Shown: in pieces, positions 1-9,483 of the stretch
Layout of the letters: every line of letters begins with the position of its first letter
Numbering within the stretch: the stretch's first letter is position 1
From: Acidobacteriota bacterium
GTDB taxonomy: Bacteria; Acidobacteriota; Terriglobia; Terriglobales; Acidobacteriaceae
Assembly: GCA_021778815.1 (NCBI GenBank)
Contig: JAJYBW010000069.1
Coordinates: forward strand, 1 to 11,578
DNA length: 11,578 bases
Reading direction: 5' to 3'
Position numbers and translations under genes: made by a program
Notes under the pieces: generated by a model
The model's input: only the letters and a program-made list of their open reading frames with translations
What the model was told of the DNA's origin: nothing
Databases searched by the model: none

Positions 1-14
1 AGGAAACGGGGCTT

Positions 15-127
15 GGAGATCTATGCTGGCTGCACAAAAAACAAAGACTGGCTCTCGAACATCTAGCTCTCCCACCCTAGCCGCAGAAACAAAGACGCGG
101 CTAGGATGGGGCACCCGGAGATCTATG
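15..127. repeat. 11-bp direct repeats flanking the hairpin repeat
   Basis: GGAGATCTATG occurs at 15-25 and again, identically, at 117-127. A second short direct repeat, AACAAAGAC, occurs at 40-48 and at 88-96, where it fills the hairpin loop; both copies are followed by a GGCT-containing stretch. This suggests that bases 15-60 are a degenerate partial copy of the hairpin unit that follows. No coding region is supported in 1-208, which is otherwise the 3' flank of the minus-strand ppc gene. The repeats are seen directly; a duplication origin is inferred. Confidence 0.5.
71..110. repeat. Intergenic palindromic repeat (14-bp arms, one mismatch, 12-nt loop)
   Basis: The left arm CCCACCCTAGCCGC (71-84) pairs with the right arm GCGGCTAGGATGGG (97-110) at 13 of 14 positions; the only mismatch is C75/A106. 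The 12-nt loop spans 85-96. There is no T-tract on either side, so it does not look like a classical intrinsic terminator for ppc, which ends at 209 on the minus strand. The edges (CCCACCCT ... AGGATGGGGCACCC) match, from memory, a high-copy intergenic hairpin family in Terriglobia genomes whose inner stem varies. A REP-like or mobile-repeat identity is therefore plausible, but it has not been checked by search. Confidence 0.7.
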
Positions 128-147
128 GTTGGCGCTGTGACCCTCTG

Positions 148-172
148 GATTCTTCGCTGCGCTCAGAATGAC
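148..172. repeat. Possible second extragenic repeat (ATTCT-N11-AGAAT)
   Basis: Bases 149-153 (ATTCT) and 165-169 (AGAAT) form a short inverted repeat around a GC-rich centre, 37 bp upstream in coordinate of the ppc stop codon. From memory, the whole 25-bp stretch resembles a short sequence that recurs in intergenic regions of several bacterial groups, including Acidobacteriota. The stem alone is too short to be convincing as a structure; the case rests on a recalled family resemblance. Confidence 0.35.
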
Positions 173-208
173 TCGGTGTGGTTTTGACGATCCATTGGGC
201 GACGATCA

Positions 209-3019
<2,811 letters not shown>

Positions 3020-3044
3020 TATGCAGGAGCGAGCGGGGAGTTTC

Positions 3045-5033
3045 CTAAGAGGTGGAGGAAGAAATCGCGGCTTGCTCTTCCAGTTGCACGACCAACTCTT
3101 CCCACTCTGTCAACATGGCGGCATGGTCGGCGCGCATCTGGTCTAGTTGGGTCTGCTGCGACTGGTAGTGTTCGGCGGAAACATACACGGCCAACTGCTC
3201 TTCGGTGGTTTGGATGGCAGCTTCGATGCGGGGAATCTCTTCTTCCAATGCGTTGCAGCGGTCCTGCATCTGGCGCAGGCGGATGGGATTGATGCGGGGG
3301 ACGCGTTTCGCGGCGGGGCTTTCTAGTTTGCCATTCGACGACGGGTCAGGCGTTGCCGGCGATGAGGCATTATTTTCATTCGATTTTCTTACATCCGCTG
3401 CTGCGGGAGCTTTCGTCGCTGCTTCTGCCTGCCGCGAGATTTGCCACAGATAATCTTCATAGTTTCCGGTGTAGACATGGACGGCGCCATCTCGAATTTC
3501 AAAGACTCGTGTGGCGAGTGCGTCGATGAAGGCGCGATCGTGCGAGACAAAGACGACGGTCCCGGTGAAATTCCGGATCGCTTCCAGCAGCACTTCTTTG
3601 GCGCGCATGTCGAGGTGGTTGGTCGGCTCATCGAGCAGAAGGAAATTTGCGGGGCTGACCAGCAGGCGGGCAAGGGCGTATCGATTGCGTTCGCCTCCGG
3701 AAAGCACGCCGAGCTGCTTGAACACATCGTCACCGGAAAATAGAAAGCATCCCAGCAGGCTTCGCAATTCTGTTTGAGGAATTCTGGGGGCGCTGCGGCC
3801 GATGTCGTCGAGCATGCGGGCATCGGCGTCGAGCTCCTTGTACTGGTCCTGGGCGAAATACTGCAGCACAACGTTGTGTCCCAGGCGAAGCTGGCCGGTG
3901 GTGGGCTGGTCCATGGCGGCCAGCAGGCGAATCAGCGTGGATTTTCCGGCACCGTTTGGACCTACCAGGGCGATGCGCTCGCCGCGCTCGATCGTGAACT
4001 GCACGCCGGAGAATACTTCCTTCGCTCCATAGCTTTTGCTGATCTGCTGTGCCTCGGCCACGGTGCGGCCGCTGGGCGGCGGCTGGGGAAAGTTGAAATG
4101 AATTTCAGTTTCCGCGGGCGGCAGTTCGATGCGCTCAATGCGCTCCAGCTCCTTGACGCGGCTTTGCACCTGGCGCGCTTTGGTGGCCTGGGCGCGAAAG
4201 CGAGTGATGAAGGATTCGAGGTGTTCGATGTGTTCGCGCTGGTGACGATAGGCGGCCTCTAATTGAACCTGCCGCTCGGCTTTCTGCAGCAGATACTTTT
4301 CGTAATTTCCGGTGTAGCTGTAGAGGCGGTGATTCCACAGCTCGACAATTTTGTCGGTTGCGATATCCAGGAAAAAGCGGTCGTGCGAGACCAGGACGTA
4401 GGCGTGCGGATAGGCGTGGAGATAGCCTTCCAACCAATTGCGGGCTTCCAGGTCGAGGTGATTCGTGGGTTCGTCGAGCAATAAAAGATCGGGCTTTTCC
4501 AGCAGCAGCTTGGCGAGGGCGATGCGCATTTGCCAGCCGCCGGAAAACTCTTCCGTTTTGCGCTGCCAGTCTTCTTTGGAAAAGCCGAGGCCGGACAAGA
4601 CTGTGCCGACGCGGGCCTCGATGGTATAGCCGTCCAGCGCGTGAAATTCGGCGTCGCTTCGCGTCAACTGCTCGATGACGGCGGCATATTCGCCGGAGTG
4701 CGGGGGCAGCTCCGCCAGCTGCGAATGCAGGCGTTGGATCTTGTGCTCCAGCGCCTGCGTTTTTGCGAATGCGGACAGGCATTCATCGAAGACGGACCGA
4801 CCGTGCAATTGCAGGCCGTCTTGCGGCAGATAGCCGAAGGTCATGCCGCCGGTCGACTCCATGGAACCGTCGTCCAGGGAATCAAGGCCGGCCAGGATTC
4901 GCAGCAGGGTCGATTTGCCGGTGCCGTTGCCGCCGACCAGGCCGGTGCGCTCTCCGGGAGTAATTTGCCAGTCGATTTTTTCAAACAGGAGTTTATGGCC
5001 GAAGCGTTTGCCGGCGCGGGTTAGCTGCAGCAT
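3045..5033 (-). CDS. ABC-F family ATPase (two ATP-binding cassettes, ribosome-associated type)
   Basis: This is a soluble protein with two ABC cassettes and no membrane segment, the layout of ABC-F translation factors such as EttA, Uup and YheS. With the start at 5033 it has 662 residues. Cassette 1 has Walker A GGNGTGKST (34-42), signature FSGGW (163-167), Walker B with DEPTNHLD ending near 194, and switch His217. Cassette 2 has GPNGAGKST (358-366), LSGGER (444-449), LLLDEPTNHLD (465-475) and VSHDR (496-500). The charged helical linker between them (about 245-310) corresponds to the P-site tRNA-interacting motif. A low-complexity Ser/Ala/Pro stretch (about 536-575) leads to a C-terminal coiled coil (about 580-655), the Uup-like C-terminal domain. 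The frame is open upstream to an ATG at 5156, but those 41 residues match no ABC-F N terminus, whereas residue 42 begins the typical MLQLTRAGKRFG. No clear Shine-Dalgarno precedes either start. A role in translation or antibiotic resistance cannot be settled from sequence; I do not assign a subfamily. Confidence 0.93.
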   Translation of the reverse strand: MLQLTRAGKRFGHKLLFEKIDWQITPGERTGLVGGNGTGKSTLLRILAGLDSLDDGSMESTGGMTFGYLPQDGLQLHGRSVFDECLSAFAKTQALEHKIQRLHSQLAELPPHSGEYAAVIEQLTRSDAEFHALDGYTIEARVGTVLSGLGFSKEDWQRKTEEFSGGWQMRIALAKLLLEKPDLLLLDEPTNHLDLEARNWLEGYLHAYPHAYVLVSHDRFFLDIATDKIVELWNHRLYSYTGNYEKYLLQKAERQVQLEAAYRHQREHIEHLESFITRFRAQATKARQVQSRVKELERIERIELPPAETEIHFNFPQPPPSGRTVAEAQQISKSYGAKEVFSGVQFTIERGERIALVGPNGAGKSTLIRLLAAMDQPTTGQLRLGHNVVLQYFAQDQYKELDADARMLDDIGRSAPRIPQTELRSLLGCFLFSGDDVFKQLGVLSGGERNRYALARLLVSPANFLLLDEPTNHLDMRAKEVLLEAIRNFTGTVVFVSHDRAFIDALATRVFEIRDGAVHVYTGNYEDYLWQISRQAEAATKAPAAADVRKSNENNASSPATPDPSSNGKLESPAAKRVPRINPIRLRQMQDRCNALEEEIPRIEAAIQTTEEQLAVYVSAEHYQSQQTQLDQMRADHAAMLTEWEELVVQLEEQAAISSSTS

Positions 5034-5193
5034 GGTGTTCGCGCCGGAAGCGTCGATTGAAAGCGCATATGATTTATTGTCGCATCGAAAATTTGAGTGA
5101 GCGTTGCGAGATGCCGGTGTACTGCATCTTATGTTAAGAAAGATGTGTGTTTGCAACTCTCTAACAACGCCGCTCTACGATTGCGGAGCGGGC

Positions 5194-5221
5194 ATGACAA
5201 GTGTGTGCAGATTGGTATACT
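5194..5221 (+). promoter_or_regulatory. Sigma70-type promoter for glgC
   Basis: ATGACA (5194-5199, one mismatch to TTGACA) is separated by 16 bp from TATACT (5216-5221, one mismatch to TATAAT). Transcription would start near 5228 and give a leader of about 32 nt before the glgC ATG, with an AGGA Shine-Dalgarno-like element at 5244-5247. It lies in the 226-bp divergent gap between the ABC-F gene and glgC. I could not define a convincing matching promoter for the ABC-F side. Confidence 0.6.
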
Positions 5222-5259
5222 CGCAACGAATCGCCATTTCGGCAGGATAGGCAAATCCA

Positions 5260-6525
5260 ATGCCCTCGATGAAAGACACTTTGGGAGTTCTTTTGGCGGG
5301 TGGTGCCGGCGAGCGGCTCTACCCACTGACTCGCGATCGCGCCAAGCCGGCTGTTCCGTTCGGCGGCAACTATCGCATCATCGACATCACGCTCTCCAAC
5401 TGCATCAACTCTGACCTTCGCCGGATCTACATCCTGACGCAATATAAGGCGCTCTCCCTGAATCGACATATTCGCGAAGGGTGGGGATCGGTAGTCGCCA
5501 CTGAGTTGGGCGAGTTTATAGAAATTTTGCCGCCAATGCAGCGCGTCAGCTCCAATTGGTATATGGGGACAGCGGACGCGGTGTATCAGAATATTTATTC
5601 CATCGGCAGCGAGCAGCCCAAGCGCGTTTTGCTGCTTTCCGGCGATCACATTTACAAGATGAATTACGGTCGCATGGTGCAGCAGCATTTGGATTCCGGG
5701 GCGGACGTGACGCTGGCGACGCTGCCCATCGATCCCTCGGATGTGTCGCGTTTCGGTGTGGTCGAAGTGTCGCGAACCGGAGAGGTGACCGGCTTCCAGG
5801 AAAAGCCGCAGCAGACGAATATGCGCTCGCCTTTCAATCAGGACAAGGTGGACGCGTCGATGGGCATTTATCTGTTCAATACGGATGCTCTGCTGCCGGC
5901 GCTGATTCGCGATGCGGAAGACCCGAACTCGCAGCACGATTTTGGGCACAACGTGCTTCCCGCGATGCTGGGTCAGTACAAGATGTACGCCTTCAATTTT
6001 GTCGATGAGAATAAGCAGGAGGCGCTGTACTGGCGGGACGTGGGAACGCTCGACGCTTACTATGACGCCAACATGGATGTGGCCTCGGTAACGCCGATTT
6101 TTAACCTCTACGACAAAAGCTGGCCGATGCGGACGCGGCCGCTGCAATATCCGCCGGCCAAGTTTGTGTTTGGTGAGCCGGGACGCACGGGCATGGCGAT
6201 CAATACTGTCATTTCCGCCGGCTGCATTGTTTCCGGCGCCACGGTGCGCAACAGCGTGTTGTCGCATGATGTGCGCGTGAATTCCTATGGGGAAGTGGAT
6301 TCGAGCATTCTGTTTTCTCACGTTCGGATTGGACGCCATTGTCGAATTCGGCGCGCTATTATTGATCGCGACGTGCAGATTCCAGAGGGAACGGTCATTG
6401 GCTACGACGCCAATGAAGACCGCAAGAACTACCTGGTGACGGAGAGCGGCATTACGGTTGTCAGCCGGGACTATTCGCTGTACGAAAACCCGGTCGCCTC
6501 CGACTATATGCCCCACGACATGTAG
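5260..6525 (+). CDS. glgC: Glucose-1-phosphate adenylyltransferase (ADP-glucose pyrophosphorylase)
   Basis: The enzyme makes ADP-glucose from glucose-1-phosphate and ATP, the committed step of bacterial glycogen synthesis, in the cytosol. The 421-residue product is close to the 431 of E. coli GlgC. The N-terminal nucleotidyltransferase domain shows GGAGERLYPLT (14-24) followed by RAKPAVPFGG with Lys29 (equivalent to the E. coli activator-site Lys39). It also has WYMGTADAV (100-108), GDHIYK with the catalytic Asp129, FQEKP with Lys182 (glucose-1-phosphate site), SMGIYLF (200-206) and YWRDVGT (257-263). The C-terminal third is a left-handed beta-helix of I/V-rich hexapeptides. The start follows the weak AGGA at 5244-5247; an ATG three codons in (5269) is a close alternative. 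The retained activator lysine suggests allosteric control by a glycolytic intermediate, as is general in the family. No other glg gene is in the window. Confidence 0.97.
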   Translation: MPSMKDTLGVLLAGGAGERLYPLTRDRAKPAVPFGGNYRIIDITLSNCINSDLRRIYILTQYKALSLNRHIREGWGSVVATELGEFIEILPPMQRVSSNWYMGTADAVYQNIYSIGSEQPKRVLLLSGDHIYKMNYGRMVQQHLDSGADVTLATLPIDPSDVSRFGVVEVSRTGEVTGFQEKPQQTNMRSPFNQDKVDASMGIYLFNTDALLPALIRDAEDPNSQHDFGHNVLPAMLGQYKMYAFNFVDENKQEALYWRDVGTLDAYYDANMDVASVTPIFNLYDKSWPMRTRPLQYPPAKFVFGEPGRTGMAINTVISAGCIVSGATVRNSVLSHDVRVNSYGEVDSSILFSHVRIGRHCRIRRAIIDRDVQIPEGTVIGYDANEDRKNYLVTESGITVVSRDYSLYENPVASDYMPHDM

Positions 6526-6563
6526 TCCCAGCTGCCCTGTAACAAAAATCCTGTCGCCCAGTG

Positions 6564-6603
6564 GCCACGGTTTCGGTAGTATGTGAGGGAACCGAAACGT
6601 GGC
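6564..6603. repeat. 13-bp-stem hairpin between glgC and the sigma operon
   Basis: GCCAC (6564-6568) plus GTTTCGGT (6570-6577) pair perfectly with ACCGAAAC (6591-6598) plus GTGGC (6599-6603). The only irregularity is one bulged G at 6569; the loop is 13 nt. It begins 39 nt after the glgC stop codon, so it could act as a 3' end structure for glgC, although no T-tract follows. Its right arm contains the -35 element of the candidate ECF promoter, so it could instead be a DNA operator or a transcription insulator. Confidence 0.65.
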
Positions 6604-6615
6604 GGCCTGCGTATC
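6588..6615 (+). promoter_or_regulatory. Candidate ECF-sigma promoter of the sigma/anti-sigma operon
   Basis: GGAACC (6588-6593) is spaced 16 bp from CGTATC (6610-6615). This is the classic ECF architecture: a GGAAC-type -35 with an AAC core, 16-17 bp, then a CGT-type -10. It lies upstream of an ECF sigma gene, as expected for positive autoregulation. The predicted start near 6622 leaves a leader of about 127 nt before the ATG at 6749. The match is by eye; the cognate sigma specificity is inferred. Confidence 0.55.
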
Positions 6616-6691
6616 CTCTGGTATGGGATTGGCGGCCATACCCTATCCGTGCAGCAGCATCTCGCGATTTGACCAGCGGGATCGCCGCGGC

Positions 6692-6706
6692 AGTGTGGGC
6701 CACACT
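6692..6706. promoter_or_regulatory. 15-bp perfect palindrome in the operon leader
   Basis: AGTGTGG-G-CCACACT is a perfect 7+1+7 inverted repeat, 42 nt before the sigma-factor start codon and downstream of the predicted transcription start. Its near-absent loop makes it a better candidate for a dimeric-repressor operator than for an RNA hairpin. A small CCCC-N6-GGGG hairpin (6714-6727) follows immediately. No regulator can be named from sequence. Confidence 0.4.
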
Positions 6707-6748
6707 ACAAGTCCCCCGGCAAAGGGGATTTCAGAACCAAGGCAGCGG

Positions 6749-7363
6749 ATGCCCGCAAATTCCGACTCCGTGGAAGAGACCAACGCACTCGTACGACGTT
6801 GCTTGCAGGGAGATGGCCATGCCTGGCAGCAGATCGTTGAGACACAGCATCGTCGCGTCTATGGGCTCTGCTATCGGTTCACCGGTTCGGCCGGCGATGC
6901 GGAAGACCTGACTCAGGACGTATTTGTGAAGGTCTATCGCAACCTGAAAACATTTGACGTGGAACGCGGCAGCTTTCCAACCTGGCTGACGACGCTGACG
7001 CGGAACCTGCTGGTGGACCACTTCCGCCGCACTCGGAATGAGCAAAACACCCATTCACTGGACGCTGGCTGGGAAGATCCGGACGGCGTCTCGAGCAGCC
7101 CGGCGGATAAGCTGCAGACACAGCAGGCCGATCCTCTCAAAAACTGCATGGATCGGGAATTGCAGGCGCTGGTGCAACAGGCCCTGCTGCAGGTGTCTCC
7201 GGAGCTGCGGGAAGCCGTGATTTTGCGTGATTTAAAAGATATGGATTACAAGGAAATTGCCGAAGTCTTGCGCATTCCAGAAGGTACTGTGAAGTCGCGC
7301 ATTAGCCGCGGCCGGATGGAACTGGCAAGGCTGTTGGAACGTACTAAAAGGCAGGTGATGTAA
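6749..7363 (+). CDS. ECF-type RNA polymerase sigma factor
   Basis: The 204-residue protein has only sigma regions 2 and 4, the layout of extracytoplasmic-function sigma factors that direct RNA polymerase to stress promoters. Region 2 (about 13-95) carries GDAEDLTQDVF (49-59) and the -10-recognition stretch WLTTLTRNLLVDHFRR (79-94). Region 4 (about 139-197) carries the helix-turn-helix YKEIAEVLRIPEGTVKSRIS (167-186). A polar linker of about 40 residues joins them. The reading frame is open further upstream to a GTG at 6599, but those 50 codons match nothing in the family and would run through the promoter. The ATG at 6749 has AAGG six nt upstream and starts the conserved part. The stop codon abuts the start of the anti-sigma gene with no gap, which implies translational coupling and stoichiometric production. 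It probably activates its own operon through the site at 6588-6615. Confidence 0.93.
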   Translation: MPANSDSVEETNALVRRCLQGDGHAWQQIVETQHRRVYGLCYRFTGSAGDAEDLTQDVFVKVYRNLKTFDVERGSFPTWLTTLTRNLLVDHFRRTRNEQNTHSLDAGWEDPDGVSSSPADKLQTQQADPLKNCMDRELQALVQQALLQVSPELREAVILRDLKDMDYKEIAEVLRIPEGTVKSRISRGRMELARLLERTKRQVM

Positions 7364-8488
7364 ATGAAAGACCACGGCCAATTTGGAGACAAGCCGGCTG
7401 GAAAGTCGGCGAACGTCCCATCGGACAGGCTTGACTGCGCCGCGGTTGAGCTGTTGTGGGTTGAAGCGGCCGAGGGCACACTGGCCCCGACAGTGGCCGA
7501 GAAGGTTCGTGCCCATACGACGGAGTGCGCGAGCTGCCGCGAGAAAATCTCCCAGGCGCGCAAGGGTCGGGAGTGGCTGCTGGTGCTGAAGCTGGAAGCG
7601 TTGGTTCCTCCGTCGGATTTGGTTGCAAAAATCCTGGCCAGAACCACGGGTGCATCCGAGAAGTCCAAGGTTCCCGCGGAAACGGATACGCGCGCTGCAG
7701 ACCGGTATCGCTTGCCGGGCTATACGTTCCCAGATTTCGAGACGGCTCCCATTCCGGGCGATTTCGTCGGCGACGACCGTGGTGTTTCTGACGCGGGGAT
7801 GCCGTCTGCCGTTGCGGCTCCGGTCTGGCAGCGTCCTTCTGTCGTTTTATTGCGCAAGACGGTTTTTGATCCGCGCATGGCCCTGGTGGCCGCCATGGCG
7901 TTCTTTTCGATTTCCCTGACGTTGAACCTGGTTGGGGTCAAGCTGACCCGTTTTCGCGCTGCCGATTTGGAACCGCAGGCGATGCGGCGTGCCGTCACTC
8001 GCCAATATGCGCAGGCGAATGCGCGCGTCGTGCATTACTATGAGAATCTTCGTATCGTATATGAAGTGGAGTCGCGTGTTCATCAGCTGCGTCAGGCTGC
8101 CGACTCCGCGCCTGTGCAGGAAAAGACCAGCTATCCGCAGAACAAGCAGGGATCTGGAGCGGACGGTCAAAGTCGTCGCAGCGATCGAAACGATAAGAGC
8201 GATCGCGATGGAGTCCATCGGGAGCGGATGGAAGTGATTCCCGTCAAGGATCAAAATGCGCAGCGAAATCGTTCCACCCCGGTGGAACCCGTGCCCATCT
8301 TCGCTGGCCCGGTGATTGATGCGTCGATGACCGTGCCACCACGCCCCGGCATGAACGCCTTTGAGAGCGGTCACCCTAAGGTGATGCCTACAGTGTTCAC
8401 TGAATTTGTCTGCCGGCCTGCATCTCAGGCTTCGTCACACTTGTCTCAGTTGGGTCGTTTTTCTGTGCTAGAAAGGAACTCGGCATGA
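7364..8488 (+). CDS. Zinc-finger (ZAS-type) transmembrane anti-sigma factor
   Basis: This protein probably binds and silences the sigma factor encoded directly upstream until an envelope signal releases it. The N-terminal cytosolic part holds a zf-HC2/ZAS-like motif: Cys25, then H-x3-C-x2-C at His51, Cys55 and Cys58. After a variable linker, a single membrane helix (about 172-192) follows basic residues, so the C terminus should be periplasmic. The outer part (about 193-374) starts with a helical, charged, probably coiled-coil segment (200-245), followed by a polar, low-complexity, Pro-rich tail. The tail matches no sensor family I recognise. At 374 residues it is larger than minimal anti-sigmas, most of the excess lying outside the membrane. 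AGGTGA (7353-7358) precedes the start at good spacing. Its stop overlaps the next gene by ATGA. The anti-sigma role is inferred from motif and position; function may involve regulated proteolysis or direct sensing. Confidence 0.85.
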   Translation: MKDHGQFGDKPAGKSANVPSDRLDCAAVELLWVEAAEGTLAPTVAEKVRAHTTECASCREKISQARKGREWLLVLKLEALVPPSDLVAKILARTTGASEKSKVPAETDTRAADRYRLPGYTFPDFETAPIPGDFVGDDRGVSDAGMPSAVAAPVWQRPSVVLLRKTVFDPRMALVAAMAFFSISLTLNLVGVKLTRFRAADLEPQAMRRAVTRQYAQANARVVHYYENLRIVYEVESRVHQLRQAADSAPVQEKTSYPQNKQGSGADGQSRRSDRNDKSDRDGVHRERMEVIPVKDQNAQRNRSTPVEPVPIFAGPVIDASMTVPPRPGMNAFESGHPKVMPTVFTEFVCRPASQASSHLSQLGRFSVLERNSA

Positions 8489-9483
8489 ATTGTGCAAATC
8501 ATCCCGATATACCGGTTGCAGCCTATTGCCAGTTCTGTGGAAAGCCGCTGTGCGAGCAATGCGCTCATAAGGTCAACAACATCGTAAGCTGTGAGCCCTG
8601 CCTGGCAGCTCGGATCGGGGCGGCTCCTCCCGTTGGAAGGAATGTCGGAGGCGGGGCAAAATTTGTCCAAACTCCCGATGGCATCCACGTTTCCGACGGC
8701 AAGGGGAATGAGTACACCGCGGGGCCCGGCTATCAATATATTTCCAGCGCTCCCGGTACTGTGGGCAACGTGCAGCCCAGTTGGGGCACGAACCCGTGGC
8801 TTGCTTTTGTTCTGGGATGGATCCCGGGCGTAGGAGCGATGTACAACGGCCAGTTTGCCAAAGCCTTGGCACATCTGGTGATCTTCGCGCTGCTGGTGGA
8901 TTTCTCCCACTACAACGGAGTGCTGGGCTTCGTGGTGGCTGGCTGGATCATCTATCAGGTGTTTGACGCTTATCAGACTGCCATTGCGCGCCGCGATGGC
9001 CTGCCGCTGCCCAACCCGCTGGGCTTGAATGATATTGCGCATTGGTTCGGTATTCGGACAGCTTCGCCGACAAATCCGTGGGTGGGTGAGACTCCAAACC
9101 CGAATGTGACCCGTGAGAACCCGGCTGGAATGAGTCCTGGAGTGCCGCCAGTGGGAAGTGCTGGACCCGTCTCCGGCTTTGCTTCCGCGTCGGAATACGT
9201 TCCTCCTTACGTGCCGCCGTATGTGCCGCCGGTTCCGCCAAGTCCAGCGGATCCAATGAATCCGATGAATCCGTTTTGTTCTACCGGGCCACTCGGACCC
9301 AATCGTGGAATTCACACGGGTGCGATCGTTTTGATTGTTCTTGGCCTGGCGTTCTTACTGGGCAACCTGGGCATTCTGAGCCAGCATTGGATCAATCGAG
9401 GATGGCCAATTCTGCTGATTGGTATCGGTGTGTGGATGGTGATTTGTCGTAGCCAAAAGCCGCCTGTGGGAGGTGCAAGATGA
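8485..9483 (+). CDS. B-box-type zinc-finger membrane protein with a LiaF/DUF5668-like C-terminal module
   Basis: The 332-residue protein joins three parts. Residues 1-40 form a B-box-like zinc site, with Cys3, His6, Cys15, Cys18, Cys23, Cys26 and Cys36, Cys39 in paired spacing. Residues 103-160 are hydrophobic and include a TM2-like GAMYNGQFAKALAHL (117-131) and further helices. A Pro-rich linker follows, with YVPP repeats (238-252) and a Met-Asn-Pro repeat (258-263). Residues 276-320 hold two more helices with the LiaI/LiaF/DUF5668 pattern (ILIVLG...I...W...WPILLIG). The zinc domain is probably cytosolic, where it could contact a partner. The function is unknown. AAGGA (8473-8477) gives a good ribosome site, and both ends overlap neighbours by ATGA, so it is translated with the anti-sigma and the next gene. 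Confidence 0.8.
   Translation: MNCANHPDIPVAAYCQFCGKPLCEQCAHKVNNIVSCEPCLAARIGAAPPVGRNVGGGAKFVQTPDGIHVSDGKGNEYTAGPGYQYISSAPGTVGNVQPSWGTNPWLAFVLGWIPGVGAMYNGQFAKALAHLVIFALLVDFSHYNGVLGFVVAGWIIYQVFDAYQTAIARRDGLPLPNPLGLNDIAHWFGIRTASPTNPWVGETPNPNVTRENPAGMSPGVPPVGSAGPVSGFASASEYVPPYVPPYVPPVPPSPADPMNPMNPFCSTGPLGPNRGIHTGAIVLIVLGLAFLLGNLGILSQHWINRGWPILLIGIGVWMVICRSQKPPVGGAR
9196..9240 (+). repeat. In-frame tetrapeptide repeat (YVPP)n
   Basis: Three consecutive YVPP units (residues 238-249) and a partial VPP unit are encoded here. They use different synonymous codons in each copy (tac/tac/tat, cct/ccg), so the repeat is not a recent DNA slippage product and is probably kept at protein level as a flexible linker. 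Confidence 0.7.

Noticed and set aside
5034..5156. 41-codon N-terminal extension of the ABC-F protein to an ATG at 5156
   Set aside because: The extra residues are unlike any ABC-F N terminus, while the ATG at 5033 begins the conserved first strand; the stretch is better read as 5' untranslated or promoter DNA.
5041..5160. Promoter for the ABC-F gene (TTGCAA and TAAGAT on the minus strand)
   Set aside because: The two hexamers each match the consensus at only four positions and are 19 bp apart, too weak to list.
5161..6639. 492-codon minus-strand open frame antisense to glgC
   Set aside because: It is a high-GC shadow of a highly conserved gene; the His/Arg/Ile-rich translation has no recognisable domain.
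6599..6748. 50-codon N-terminal extension of the sigma factor from a GTG at 6599
   Set aside because: It is not ECF-like, overlaps the candidate promoter and palindrome, and the ATG at 6749 has a better ribosome site and starts the conserved region.
8446..9315. 289-codon minus-strand open frame antisense to the B-box gene
   Set aside because: It is a shadow with abnormal His/Arg/Ser composition; the opposite strand has motifs, ribosome sites and ATGA coupling.
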